Shown here: positions 11,203 to 21,692 of the stretch, piece by piece | How the letters are laid out: every line of letters begins with the position of its first letter | Position numbering within the stretch: position 1 is the first letter of the stretch | From: Deltaproteobacteria bacterium | GTDB lineage: Bacteria; Myxococcota; Kuafuiibacteriia; Kuafuiibacteriales; Kuafuiibacteriaceae | Length of the DNA: 64,000 nucleotides | Direction: 5' to 3' | NCBI GenBank assembly: GCA_016703535.1 | Contig: JADJBV010000001.1 | Location: 558,001 to 622,000, forward strand | The notes under the pieces: generated by a model | What the model saw: the letters and a program-made list of their open reading frames with translations, nothing else | Told to the model about the DNA's origin: nothing | Database searches by the model: none | Made by a program: the position numbers and the translations under genes

Positions 11203-12410
11203 TGTTGACCAAGGATCTGCTCCACTTCAGCACCCGGCAGGGCCGGATCAAGCCGCGGTTCATCGATCCGGACAACGCGCCCCTCCTGGAGTTGGCCGAG
11301 GCTTTGGTGGCCACTGCCAAGGCGTCGATCGGGGAAGGGCAGGGCGATCTCGAGGAGTCGCTGTTGGCCTTGGCGGCCGCCGCGCCCCAAAAGAAGTTGG
11401 GCGATGGGTTGGTGAAGTTGGTCTTGGATCGGGTGGAGGTGGAGGGCCCCAACCCGGAGGCCCAGGCCGAACGCCTGAAGGCTCACCACACGGCCAGCGG
11501 CATTTTGAGCGGCCTCCCCGAAGGCACCACCTTGGCCGGGTATCAGGCGGCCCTCGATCAGGCGTTTTTGGGGCGTTTGGGAGAGGTCCGGGAAGGGCTC
11601 TACGCCGATCTACCGGCCCGGCGGGCCGTCAAGGAGGTCCAGCTCGAGGACGGGGCGGCGCTGCTGCACCGCTACAACCTGGCCTTGGCCCAGAGTTTCC
11701 TGCTCTACGCTCAGCGGGTGGTCGTCCTCTTGGAGAGCCCCCCCAAGCTGGAGCTGCGCCGGGTGTTTCGGTGGCTCAAGTTCTGTCGCTTGGTCGCGGA
11801 AATCGAAAAAGTGCAAGACAACTTGCAGATCTCGGTCGAGGGCCCGGCAGCGATGTTCGCTTCGGCCAAACGTTACGGCCTGGCCTTGGCGATGTTCGTG
11901 GAGATCTTGCCGATCTTGCCGCGTTGGCAATTGAACGCCGAGGTCGAGTTGCCGCGGCGGCCGGTGGCCACCTTGGTGTTGGACCAAAAACTGGGGTTGA
12001 GTTCGCCGCTCCGGGCGGGCCTCGGCCACGTGCCCGAGGAGGTCGAGAACACCTTGGCCAAGCTGGAGAGCGACGAGCTGTTCGAGCTGGAGCGGGCCCC
12101 CGAACCTCGCCCGATCGGCGTGGGGGGGCTTTTGGTGCCGGACCTGGCCTTGACCGAAAAGAAGAGCGGCCGGCGGGTGATCATCGAGCTCTTTCACCCC
12201 TGGCACCAAGGCGCCTTGGAGCAACGGCTCCGGGGCCTGAAGGAACGCCCCGATCCGGAGCTCTTGTTGGGGGTCGATCGGGCCTTGGCCAAAGATCCGG
12301 CGGTCAAAGCGCGGCTCGAGGACGAAGCCCAGGTCTTTTTGTTCAACAGCTTCCCAGGCGAGCGGGTCCTCAAGGACGCGGTCCGCCGCTGGATCAAGGC
12401 CGAGGCCTGA
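11202..12410 (+). CDS. Bax1-like nuclease, DUF790 family
   Basis: The 402-residue product is coupled to the helicase by a TGATG overlap. The N-terminus LLHFSTRQGRIKPRFID is typical of DUF790. Near the C-terminus, GLLVPDLAL followed by RRVIIELFH resembles the PD-(D/E)xK core proposed for Bax1. The family's role is structure-specific DNA cleavage in complex with XPB. A perfect GCAAGACAACTTGC palindrome is at 11813-11826 within the coding frame. The gene ends 9 bases before the convergent cytochrome gene. Confidence 0.85.
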   Translation: MLTKDLLHFSTRQGRIKPRFIDPDNAPLLELAEALVATAKASIGEGQGDLEESLLALAAAAPQKKLGDGLVKLVLDRVEVEGPNPEAQAERLKAHHTASGILSGLPEGTTLAGYQAALDQAFLGRLGEVREGLYADLPARRAVKEVQLEDGAALLHRYNLALAQSFLLYAQRVVVLLESPPKLELRRVFRWLKFCRLVAEIEKVQDNLQISVEGPAAMFASAKRYGLALAMFVEILPILPRWQLNAEVELPRRPVATLVLDQKLGLSSPLRAGLGHVPEEVENTLAKLESDELFELERAPEPRPIGVGGLLVPDLALTEKKSGRRVIIELFHPWHQGALEQRLRGLKERPDPELLLGVDRALAKDPAVKARLEDEAQVFLFNSFPGERVLKDAVRRWIKAEA

Positions 12411-12419
12411 GGCCGGCCT

Positions 12420-13682
12420 TCAGCGCACCGGGATCTGCTGCTGGTTTCGGTAGAAGGTCTGGCCCGGCACGTAGCGGCCGTCCAGGTGGTGGTACTCCAG
12501 GTTCTGCTGGCTGATCCGCCAACGAGAGGCCTCGACCTCGAGCCGCACCTCACCGCTGGCCGGGGCCACAAACTGGAGCCCGTAGCGGCGCCGCTCCTTG
12601 GGGGCCAGGCGGTTCTCCGAGAGCTTTTTGATCTCCGGGTACCACTGGTAGTCGATGCCGATCCGCTCGGTGCGTTCGGCCAAGAGGGCCCCGCTCTGAT
12701 CCTTGGCGCGGAGCACGATCAACAAGAACCGCTCCGGATCTCCGGTCGGGAGGTAGTGCCCCGCCTCTTGGTTCTGGATCTCGACGGCCCACTCCGCCTT
12801 TTCGCCCGGCTTGAGCCGCTTGGGCGCCTTGGCCGGCCGCACCGAAAGGCCCGGCGGATAGTGGGCCATAAGTGGCTCGAGCTCGGCCGCGAAGCCGGGC
12901 TGTTTGGGGATCAAGGAGCCCCCGAACCAGTGTCGGCGCGTCTTCCGGGGCGGCCCGCCGCCGACCAGGCCCCGGGTCACCTCGGGCATGTGGCAACTCT
13001 GACAGATCTTGCCCTGCTTCTTCTGCGGGCTCGCCTCCCACTCGGCGCCGGTGTTGAAGACGCAGATCAGGTTGAGCTCCAGGCGTTGGGCCTGGGCCTG
13101 GTGGCATTGAGTGCACACCTCGGGGCCGAGCAACTTGTCCGACTTTTTCACCGCGTGGGGGGCCACGGTGTTGCCGTAGGGGCCGAGGATCACGCCGTCC
13201 TCCACGTGGCAGGTGGCGCAGGTGATGGCCTCGTCTTGCAGCACCGGATCGAAGTTGGGGTTGGGCACGAAGGTCGGGCGATCCCAACGATCCCCTGGGA
13301 GATCGGCCACCAGCCGAGGCAACTGGTTCGTGAGCGGCGTGTGGCAGTTCATGCACAACCAACCCACGCCTTGTTTCTCCGACTTCTCCAGCTCGGCCAA
13401 AAACTGGAGGTCGTCCTTCCAGGCCCGGGCGTGGGTCGAGACCTTCCACTCCTCGTAGATCTCCACGTGGCACTTGCCGCAGGTGGCGGCGGTCAGATCG
13501 GGGAGATCGGTGGGCACCGGCGTGTAGGGCACCGGCCGCAGGTAACGAGGACGAGTTTTGGCGTGGGCCCGGGCGTCCTCCCAGTTCAGCGCTTTGGGGG
13601 GCGGGGTGCCGTCGCCGGCGCCCAGCAGCAGGGCAGCGACGCCGAGGAGTTGCAAGACAACTTGCACTTTGGGTCGAGGCAT
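12420..13682 (-). CDS. Periplasmic five-haem c-type cytochrome (cytochrome c554-like)
   Basis: The 420-residue product has a short hydrophobic signal (residues 6-22) and five CxxCH motifs: CGKCH, CMNCH, CATCH, CTQCH and CQSCH. The first haem segment (CHVEIYEEWKVSTHARAW) is typical of the cytochrome c554/multihaem family. After about residue 250 comes an Ig-like beta domain with AGHYLPTGDPERF, a signature found C-terminal in many multihaem cytochromes. It starts three bases after the barrel gene, so the two are co-transcribed. The substrate is unknown. The start region carries a perfect copy of the 14-bp palindrome (13652-13665). Confidence 0.85.
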   Translation of the reverse strand: MPRPKVQVVLQLLGVAALLLGAGDGTPPPKALNWEDARAHAKTRPRYLRPVPYTPVPTDLPDLTAATCGKCHVEIYEEWKVSTHARAWKDDLQFLAELEKSEKQGVGWLCMNCHTPLTNQLPRLVADLPGDRWDRPTFVPNPNFDPVLQDEAITCATCHVEDGVILGPYGNTVAPHAVKKSDKLLGPEVCTQCHQAQAQRLELNLICVFNTGAEWEASPQKKQGKICQSCHMPEVTRGLVGGGPPRKTRRHWFGGSLIPKQPGFAAELEPLMAHYPPGLSVRPAKAPKRLKPGEKAEWAVEIQNQEAGHYLPTGDPERFLLIVLRAKDQSGALLAERTERIGIDYQWYPEIKKLSENRLAPKERRRYGLQFVAPASGEVRLEVEASRWRISQQNLEYHHLDGRYVPGQTFYRNQQQIPVR

Positions 13683-13685
13683 CCT

Positions 13686-14567
13686 TCAGTCGTTCCCGGG
13701 GAAGGCCGGGCCGCGGTAGCTGAGCCCGACGCTCGCACCGCCCCCGCGGGCCACAAAACTTCCTTCGGGAACATAGTAGCCCTCCACCTCCAGGGCCAGG
13801 CCGAGGCCGAGCTGCAGCGCCAGCCCCGCCCCAAAAGAGACCAGGCGGCTGGTCGGGCTTTCACTCGTTTTGCTCAGACGTTCCCATCCGCCCACGCGAC
13901 CGGTGAGGGCCAACCAGTTGGGCCACAGATAAACGCCGACGCCGACGCTGTAATTCAGGGTCGCGCCGAAACCCCGGTTGCGCAGGCGAGGCCCCGCCTC
14001 CAGGGTCAACCAACCCGGCACCGGCGAGAGCCCCACGCCCAGCTGCAGGCTGGGCACCACGTCCACGCTGCCGTCGCCGATCGCCGGGAAAAACTCGCTG
14101 AAGGCCGGCAGCGACTCGCTGACCCAACCGGTCTGGGTGTTCACGCCGGTCAACACGCCTTGGTAAAGGGGCACCCGCAAGAGGACCTGCGTCGCCAAAG
14201 CGAAGCGCCCCTCTTGCAGGAGCTGCACTTGGACGAAGCTGTCGAGATCGCCCAGGCTGCTCCGGGCGTAGCTGATCTCGAAGACGTCGGTGTTCTGGGC
14301 TTGAACGAAGGGCAGATAAAAGCCAAAGGCCACGCCGGGCGCGACGCCCAGCTCGGCGTAGAGGCTGGCGCTCCGGTTGGTGTATTCGAGGGCGGGCGCG
14401 TCCACCAAGGCGCCATCCAGCTCCCAATACCCCGCGGTGCGGAACACCCCCGCCGCCAACTTCACGTAGGACTCACCTTCGGGGCGGACCCAACCGCCGG
14501 CCTGGGCGGCGGACGGCAAAAGCCACAAGGCGACGATCGGCGCGGCGATCCAGTGGCAGAACTTCAT
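13686..14567 (-). CDS. Outer-membrane beta-barrel protein of unknown substrate
   Basis: The 293-residue product starts at ATG 14567 preceded by GGGAG. A signal peptide ends at SAAQA-GG. The rest alternates short amphipathic strands with Gly/Tyr/Phe at turns (YVKLAAGVF, FGFYLPFVQ, ALATQVLLRVPLY, GASVGLSYRG), as in transporter-like barrels of unknown substrate. It lies between a rhodanese lipoprotein and a five-haem cytochrome in one operon. A role in moving a sulfur or metal compound, or in electron transfer across the outer membrane, is only a guess. Confidence 0.7.
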   Translation of the reverse strand: MKFCHWIAAPIVALWLLPSAAQAGGWVRPEGESYVKLAAGVFRTAGYWELDGALVDAPALEYTNRSASLYAELGVAPGVAFGFYLPFVQAQNTDVFEISYARSSLGDLDSFVQVQLLQEGRFALATQVLLRVPLYQGVLTGVNTQTGWVSESLPAFSEFFPAIGDGSVDVVPSLQLGVGLSPVPGWLTLEAGPRLRNRGFGATLNYSVGVGVYLWPNWLALTGRVGGWERLSKTSESPTSRLVSFGAGLALQLGLGLALEVEGYYVPEGSFVARGGGASVGLSYRGPAFPGND

Positions 14568-14652
14568 CTTCGGGCTCCCAAATTTTCGTAGATCGGCCAA
14601 AACGTGGCGGGAGGCGGGCGGATCAAGCCACCCACCTCCCGTCCCGGCCGAC

Positions 14653-15603
14653 TCAGGTGCCGGTGTTGACCGGGGCGTCGGGCTGGCGCGACCACTCCCA
14701 GGCCGAGCCGTCGTAGTTGCGCACCACGGGATAACCGAGCTTCCGCAGGATCACGTAGAAGAAGGAGGAGCGCACCCCCGACTGGCAATAACCGACCACG
14801 TATTTGCCGGGCACCACGCCGTTGGTCTCGAGCAAGCTGCGCAGCTGGTCGTCGGACAAGAGGGACTTCTGCTCGGCGTCGAAGGTCCGGGTCCACTCGA
14901 TGTGCACCGAACCCGGCACGTGACCCCCCCGAGGGTTGCCGCGCAGATCGGTGCCTTCGTATTCTTCGGGCGTCCGGGTGTCGACGATCACCGCTTCACC
15001 GTTGGCGGTGGCGGCCACCACCTCTTGGTAAGTGGCGCGGATCTGAGGCCGCACCTTCACCTCGAAGTCGCCCGCGGGGGCGGTGACCGGCTCGGCGTTG
15101 AAGGTCAGGCCGGCCGCCTTGAGGGCCTCGATGTCTCCATTCAATAGATAGACGTCGTTGTGGCCCAGGTACTCCAGGGTCCAATAGGCCCGGGAGTTGT
15201 TGGAGGCCGACGAACCCCAGTCACCGTAGATGACGACCTTCTTGCCCTTCTGCAGGCCGTAGCTGCGGGCGATGGCCTCTAGCTCTTCGGGCGACTCTTT
15301 GACGATGCCGTTTTTCTCCGGGATGGCGAAGGCCTTCCAGTCGAAGCGGATGGCGCCGGCCACGTGCTCCACGCCGTATTTTTCGGCAGAGCGTTGGTCG
15401 TAGACGATGGCCCCGGCCTCCACCGCCTCCTTGAACTCGGCCGGGCTGACGAAGACCTTCTGGTTGAGGGTCTCGTATTCGATCTCGGGGGTGTTGTTGG
15501 GGTTGTCGGGGATCGAGACCGAGTCGCCGCAGCCGGCGTAGAGGGCGATGGAGAGGGCGGGGAGCAGGCGAAGGTACGGGGCGTCGAAAGGAAGCAGGCG
15601 CAT
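14653..15603 (-). CDS. Rhodanese-type sulfurtransferase lipoprotein, two domains
   Basis: The 316-residue product starts at ATG 15603 with a lipobox LYAGC. Two rhodanese domains follow. In the first, the active loop reads YGDWGSSASN without cysteine (inactive half); in the second it is YCQSGVRSS with the catalytic cysteine. Other signatures are YDQRSAEKYGVEHVAGA and VDTRTPEEYEG. This is the architecture of thiosulfate:cyanide or 3-mercaptopyruvate sulfurtransferases, here exported and lipid-anchored. It is the first gene of an operon with the barrel and cytochrome genes, which suggests periplasmic sulfur redox chemistry. Confidence 0.85.
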   Translation of the reverse strand: MRLLPFDAPYLRLLPALSIALYAGCGDSVSIPDNPNNTPEIEYETLNQKVFVSPAEFKEAVEAGAIVYDQRSAEKYGVEHVAGAIRFDWKAFAIPEKNGIVKESPEELEAIARSYGLQKGKKVVIYGDWGSSASNNSRAYWTLEYLGHNDVYLLNGDIEALKAAGLTFNAEPVTAPAGDFEVKVRPQIRATYQEVVAATANGEAVIVDTRTPEEYEGTDLRGNPRGGHVPGSVHIEWTRTFDAEQKSLLSDDQLRSLLETNGVVPGKYVVGYCQSGVRSSFFYVILRKLGYPVVRNYDGSAWEWSRQPDAPVNTGT

Positions 15604-15986
15604 GACAAAACTCCTGGGCGCCCCACGGAGGCAGCGCCCGAATAAAAGGCCGCGAAGGGGCCGAGTGGAGAGGACCCGCCGGGATCCCGGGCCTGGCCGA
15701 GGGGATGGGGCCGAGTCGGCTCCCCCGGCCGAAGCCAAGGGAGAGAACACGACGACCACCGCGGCCGCGGAGGCTAAGGAAACTCAGGCGTGGGGGGAGA
15801 GTTCAGCGTCAACAACAACAACACGCGCAAGCGGCCGAGGAGAGCGAGCCATCGCGCGTGAAGAGTGGGCTGATCGCGAACACGAGATCACCGTTACCAG
15901 CGCTCACGTTTCTTTGGCAAGCCCACCTGCGTAGATTTTCCGAGAAAACAGGGCAAAAACGACCGCCGTTGTTCGGCAAGGTCGCA
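15604..15986. other. 383-bp intergenic region, no gene found
   Basis: This stretch lies upstream of the rhodanese operon and downstream of the GCS2 gene, both on the minus strand. I see no coding potential. It contains a bulged stem (GGGGCCGA with GGCTCCCC, about 15705-15723) and a CCGCGGCCGCGG palindrome near 15760. The part from about 15770 to 15985 is less GC-rich, with CAACAACAACA, and probably holds the promoter of the rhodanese operon. No -35/-10 pair was convincing. Confidence 0.5.
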
Positions 15987-17260
15987 TCAACTCTCGAAGA
16001 AGCGCCCCTCACCCAAACAGGCGCCCAGCTCTCGGTACACCTCGACCAAGCGCTCCCGATCGGTCTCGGGGCCCACCGCCCGCAAGATCCGCCGGGCCAA
16101 GCTCCCCTTCTGCAGCAACTTCTGGAGGACGCCGACGTGTTGGGTGGGGAGGGTCCCGGTCCTTTTGGTCAACTCGAGGAGGTGACTCCACACCTCGTGG
16201 GCCGTGGCCCGGGGCGCCGCTGGAAAACCGAACAGATCGAGGTACGGGCGATCGGCGATCACCGCGTGTTCGGCTTCGACCATCGTGCCCAGGAAGATCG
16301 CCTCCAGCGCTTCGGTCGGGAACAAACGTTGGGCCGGCGCCGCGCAGATGCGTTGGCCGGTCAGCTCCTTCAGCACCGCGACGATCAAGGCGGCGATCGC
16401 CAGGTCCACCTGGGGGTGTTCTTGCACGTCGAGCACCCGGATCTCGATCGCGCTTCGATCGAAGCGAGCGATGGCGCCCCGAGCGTTGACCCACTCGTGG
16501 TGCAGCACCGAAAGTGGATCGAGCGGCCGCAGGTCCCGGTAGATCCGGCCGAGCAGCTCTTGTTCGTAGGTGTGACGATCGTAGATCGGCTCGGGGATCA
16601 CGCGCCCGGCCACCGAAGGCACCCGGCGAGAGTTGTTGCGGTAGTAGAAGAGCCGGTTGTCGAGGATGCCGGTGGGCCTGCCCTCCACGTAGGGCGAGCT
16701 GGCGGCCAAGGCGGGCAACAGCGGCAAGATCAGCCGGATGGCGGCGTGGAGCTGGCCGAACTCCTGATCGTCGCCGAAGGGCAGGTTGAGGTGCATGCTC
16801 TGCAGGTTGGACCAACCGTGCCCGCGGCAGTCGAAGATGCGGTTGAAGGTCTCGTAGATCGGCCCGTGTTCGTAGGGCCAAAGTTGGGTGTCCCGGGGAT
16901 CGAGCCAAGGGTGCATCGCCGTGGGCAAGAGCTGAGCCCCGTGGGGCACCAGGGTCTGGTGGATCTTGGCGATGTCTCCCGAAAAGTGCCCGGCCAAGGG
17001 CTCCAGCGAGTCGGCGGGGCCGTTGGTCTTCAGCTCCAACACGTGCAACACCAGCTCGTTGGACCAGGCCGTGTGTTGCTGCTCGAGGTCCGAGACCACC
17101 TGGCCCCGGGCGTCCCGCAAGATCCGATCGGCGTAGGGCAACACGTCCAAGGTGTCGACCGAGACGATCATGTACTCCAGCTCGATGCCGTACCCCTCGT
17201 AGAGGTGGAGCGGGGTTGGGCGGCCTCGCCCATGTCCATGGTGGCGTCCTGGTCACTCAT
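15987..17260 (-). CDS. GCS2-family glutamate-cysteine ligase-like carboxylate-amine ligase, apparent frameshift near the start
   Basis: The main frame has its first ATG at 17171 (394 residues). The conserved family segment EGYGIELEY lies just upstream in the same frame without a start codon. A second frame begins at ATG 17260, overlapping the previous stop as ATGA, and runs MSDQDATMDMGEAAQP before going out of frame. One extra C in the CCCC run (17212-17215, GGGG on the plus strand) would join the frames into a protein of about 424 residues. Other signatures are HGPIYETFNRIFD, QSMHLNLPF and AIEIRVLDVQEHP. GCS2 enzymes form gamma-glutamyl or similar amide bonds with ATP. The gene is last in the ligase operon. 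A sequencing indel is as likely as a real mutation. Confidence 0.75.
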
Positions 17261-18729
17261 GCCCGCAGGCTCCTTTCCTTCTTGCGTTCGATCCGCTCGA
17301 CGAAGCCGCGGATGATGGTCTGGTAGAGCTTCTCTTTGAGGATCAGGTCTTCGGTGCCGTAGTCGATGTTGGGGTTGTCGTTGACCTCGATCAGGTAATA
17401 TTTGCCGTCCACCTCCTTGACGTCCACGCCGTAGAGGCCGTCGCCGATCAGGTTGGCCGCTTTCAGCGCCAAGCGCACCAAGGCCCGGGGCGCCAGCTCC
17501 ACCGGTAAGGTCTCGCTTTTGCCGTAGTCGAACTTGCCCGCCGAGTCCCGCTGCACGATCTGCCAGTGGCGTTTGGCCATGTAGTACTTGCAGACGAAGA
17601 GGGCCTCTCGGTTCCAGATGCCGACCCGCCAGTCGAAGGTCGTCGGCAAAAACTGCTGGGCGATCACCAGCTCACTCTTGTCGAGCAGGCGTTCGATGGT
17701 GTCGTCGAGTTCACCCTGGGACTCGACCTTGACCACCCCTTGAGAAAAGGCGCTGTCCGGCTGCTTCAAGATCACCGGAAAACCAAGGGTCGGGGCGATG
17801 GCGTCCACGTTGTCCTTGGAGACGATCATCGTCTTGGGGGCGCTGATCTTGTGGCGCTCCAACGACTCGGTGAGGAACACCTTGTTGGTGCACTTCAGGA
17901 TCGAGGTCGAGTCGTCGACGACCACCAGGCCCTCGAACTCGGCCCGGCGAGCGAAGCGGAAGGTGTGGTGGTTGACCGCGGTGGTCTCCCGGATGAACAA
18001 GGCGTCGAACTCGGCGATGTGGCCGTAGTCGTCCTTGTCGATCAACTCCACGCCCAGATCTTGTTGTTCGCCGGCCTTGATGAAGCGCTGGATCGCCTTT
18101 TCGTTGCTGGGCGCCGCGTGTTCCTCGGGGTTGTAGAGGATGGCCAGGTGGTAACGCGGTGAGACCCGCTTGCTGATCGAGGCCCGCCGCCCCGAGAAGT
18201 AGTCTCGGGCCGCGTCGATGGCGAAGGTCCGGTGTTCCTCGGGGATCTCGCTGGCCGGCACCGGGCCGACGTTCTGCAGATACCAGCCGTCTTCACCCCG
18301 GTGGAAGTGGGCCCGTAGGAACGGCGCTTCGAAGTGTTTGAAGAGGTGGGTGCTCAGCCGCTCATAACGTTTGGCCAGGTTCCGGCCGAAGTAGATGCTG
18401 AGCACGAACTTGTCGGAGCGGATGTCGTGCAGCCCCTTTTGGATCAGCTCCTCCAGCTCGTCGGAGGTGTGGCGGATGATCGTTTGGGACTTCATGTCCT
18501 GGATCGCCGACACCGAAGGCGTGGGCTTGTGGCCCCGGGCCGCCGCGAGGAGCGACACGTAGTAGCCCAGGCTTTGGTAGCGGTAGGACTTGCAGAGGTT
18601 GAAGACCTTGGCGCCCCGCCTCGTGCTGTACGTGGGATCGGTCAGGTAGGTGCGGGCCGGCACCACCTCCACGTTGGGCAGCTCGATCGGCCAGTCGTTT
18701 CGGTTATTGACGACCACTAGAGTCGACAT
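17257..18729 (-). CDS. RimK-like ATP-grasp ligase with N-terminal RLAN-type domain
   Basis: The 490-residue product has an N-terminal region (about 1-180, with RTYLTDPTYSTRRGAKVFNLC) that looks like the RimK-like ATP-grasp N-terminal domain. The ATP-grasp domain from about 230 carries VILKQPDSAFSQGVVKV (ATP-binding loop), QQFLPTTFDWRVGIWN and the metal-binding LIEVNDNPNIDYG. Such proteins ligate an amino acid to a carboxylate with ATP through an acyl phosphate. The gene overlaps the C39-like gene upstream by 26 bp and the GCS2 gene downstream by 4 bp, so all three are coupled. The product or acceptor is unknown. Confidence 0.88.
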   Translation of the reverse strand: MSTLVVVNNRNDWPIELPNVEVVPARTYLTDPTYSTRRGAKVFNLCKSYRYQSLGYYVSLLAAARGHKPTPSVSAIQDMKSQTIIRHTSDELEELIQKGLHDIRSDKFVLSIYFGRNLAKRYERLSTHLFKHFEAPFLRAHFHRGEDGWYLQNVGPVPASEIPEEHRTFAIDAARDYFSGRRASISKRVSPRYHLAILYNPEEHAAPSNEKAIQRFIKAGEQQDLGVELIDKDDYGHIAEFDALFIRETTAVNHHTFRFARRAEFEGLVVVDDSTSILKCTNKVFLTESLERHKISAPKTMIVSKDNVDAIAPTLGFPVILKQPDSAFSQGVVKVESQGELDDTIERLLDKSELVIAQQFLPTTFDWRVGIWNREALFVCKYYMAKRHWQIVQRDSAGKFDYGKSETLPVELAPRALVRLALKAANLIGDGLYGVDVKEVDGKYYLIEVNDNPNIDYGTEDLILKEKLYQTIIRGFVERIERKKERSLRA

Positions 18730-19453
18730 GGCTCGTTCGCCCCTTTGGCATGCTGCTGGGTCGGATGATCAAGAGGTTGGCGTCGTGCGTCAGGATGCCG
18801 AGCAAGATCGACCCCACCAGTCGATCGATGCTCACCTCGTAGTAGTGGTTGTGGGCCACTGGGTTTTCGAAGATCGGATCGGCCACCAACACCGTCCGCG
18901 TTTTGGGGCTGTAGCCGCAGAGCACGACGAAGTGACCCGACGGTTCACCCCGGACGTCGTCGTATTCGTCCTCGGGCCCGTATTCCCGGGCGGTCCGGTA
19001 GAGATAGGTGGCCGAGAGCCCCGTGATGATCGGGATCTGCCGCACCAGGTACTTGCGGATCAAGGCCGCGGTCAGGTCTTGAAAGCGAATAATCCCGCCC
19101 GCCGCCAGGTACGCGAGGTAGGCGTCGGTCGCGGCCCGCAGCCTGGGATCGTCCTTGGCGTCCCGCTGGGCCAACAACTTCTCCTTGAGCCGGGTCGGGC
19201 CCGGGGCCCACCAGGTCGGATCGAAGATCTCTAGGTTGTAGGTGTAGAGGGTCGCGTCGAAGCCCCGAGACAAGGCGTGGACCCCCAGGTGCACGGCCAA
19301 GGTGCCGCCCTTGGGCAGCTGTGGTACCTCCGCGATCACCTGGCCCAGGGCCAGCTCGGCGTAGTGGTAGCGGTAGACGGCCTGCAGGCACGTAGGCCCA
19401 CAGGTGACGTCGTCCGGCTGCGGCAGGATCTCGAGGGTGAGGCGGGTCTCCAT
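18704..19453 (-). CDS. C39-like papain-fold cysteine peptidase or transferase
   Basis: The 249-residue product has the C39-type catalytic start DVTCGPTCLQAVYRYH (Cys about 18), a later GHFVVLCGY (catalytic His) and VADPIFENP (Asp), the order expected for a papain-like fold. There is no signal peptide and no ABC transporter fusion, so it is cytosolic rather than a bacteriocin exporter. It may trim, transfer or hydrolyse peptide or isopeptide bonds made by the two adjacent ligases. The start is 15 bases downstream of the J-like gene and the end overlaps the RimK-like gene. Confidence 0.8.
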   Translation of the reverse strand: METRLTLEILPQPDDVTCGPTCLQAVYRYHYAELALGQVIAEVPQLPKGGTLAVHLGVHALSRGFDATLYTYNLEIFDPTWWAPGPTRLKEKLLAQRDAKDDPRLRAATDAYLAYLAAGGIIRFQDLTAALIRKYLVRQIPIITGLSATYLYRTAREYGPEDEYDDVRGEPSGHFVVLCGYSPKTRTVLVADPIFENPVAHNHYYEVSIDRLVGSILLGILTHDANLLIIRPSSMPKGRTSHVDSSGRQ

Positions 19454-19468
19454 CCGAGGGCCGTCGCT

Positions 19469-20233
19469 TCACCCCTTGCCGAGGAGCTTGTCGACCAAGC
19501 CGAGGAGGCCCGGGCGTTTTTTCTTCTGTTCGGCGCGGCTGCCCGCCAGGCGGAGGCCGCGGCTGGCCTCGACGTTCCCGGGCTCCCATTCCAAACACTT
19601 CTTCCACCACCGCTTGGCGTCGTCGAACTTCTCCAGGCTGAAGAAGATCTGACCCAGGTACTGGTAGGCGATGGGCAGGTTCTCTTGTTTGGCGATGGCC
19701 TTCTTCAGGGTGTCGACCACGGCCTTCACGTTTTCGGTGGTCTTCTTCTGGGTGTTGAACTGCACCCAAGCCAGGTTGGCGACGTAGAGCTGATCGTCCG
19801 GGTTCAGCTTGATCGCCTCCTCCAGGGAGGTCTTGGCCGTCGCCCACTCCCGCTTTCGGATCTGGGCCAGGGCCTCGTCGAACAGCTGCTCGGCCCGCAA
19901 CACCGAGTGGACGTCGGTGGCCAGGCCCTTCTGCTGCCGGTCGACCAGCACCAGGTATTCGGCCTTCTTTTTGGGATCCGAGAGGACCTCGTAGGCCTCG
20001 GAGATCCGCTGGAAGATCTCGTCGAGCTTCTCCTTGTCCGGACCGAGGTTCAGGCCGGTGTACGCGTCGGCGTGCCAACGTTTGGCCAAGGCGTGGTAGT
20101 TGGCCTTCAATCGTTCGGCGTCGTACTCCTGCTCGACGCCGAGGAGCTGGAAGTGGTTGCGACGGCTGAGATCCCGATGGAATAGGGTGATCTTGGCCTT
20201 GGCTTGGGCCGTTTTTTGGTCCTGGTCGCTCAC
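19469..20233 (-). CDS. J-domain-like protein with TPR repeats, HPD changed to HAD
   Basis: The 254-residue product is read from GTG 20233; the start is uncertain because no clear ribosome site precedes it. Residues about 22-90 match a J domain (NHFQLLGVEQEYDAERLK, LAKRWHAD, FQRISEAYEVLSDPKKKAEY), but the essential HPD reads HAD. The rest holds TPR-like helices (ATAKTSLEEAIKLNPDD, IAYQYLGQIFFSLEKFDDA, WEPGNVEASRGL) and a basic tail. Without HPD it should not stimulate DnaK and may act as a scaffold. It lies between the sigma-54 regulator (52 bp gap) and the C39-like gene. Confidence 0.75.
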   Translation of the reverse strand: MSDQDQKTAQAKAKITLFHRDLSRRNHFQLLGVEQEYDAERLKANYHALAKRWHADAYTGLNLGPDKEKLDEIFQRISEAYEVLSDPKKKAEYLVLVDRQQKGLATDVHSVLRAEQLFDEALAQIRKREWATAKTSLEEAIKLNPDDQLYVANLAWVQFNTQKKTTENVKAVVDTLKKAIAKQENLPIAYQYLGQIFFSLEKFDDAKRWWKKCLEWEPGNVEASRGLRLAGSRAEQKKKRPGLLGLVDKLLGKG

Positions 20234-20285
20234 CGCAGCCGGCGGAGTATCCACCGACGAGGGTCGGGAGTCTACCCCGACGCGC

Positions 20286-21688
<1,403 letters not shown>

Positions 21689-21692
<4 letters not shown>

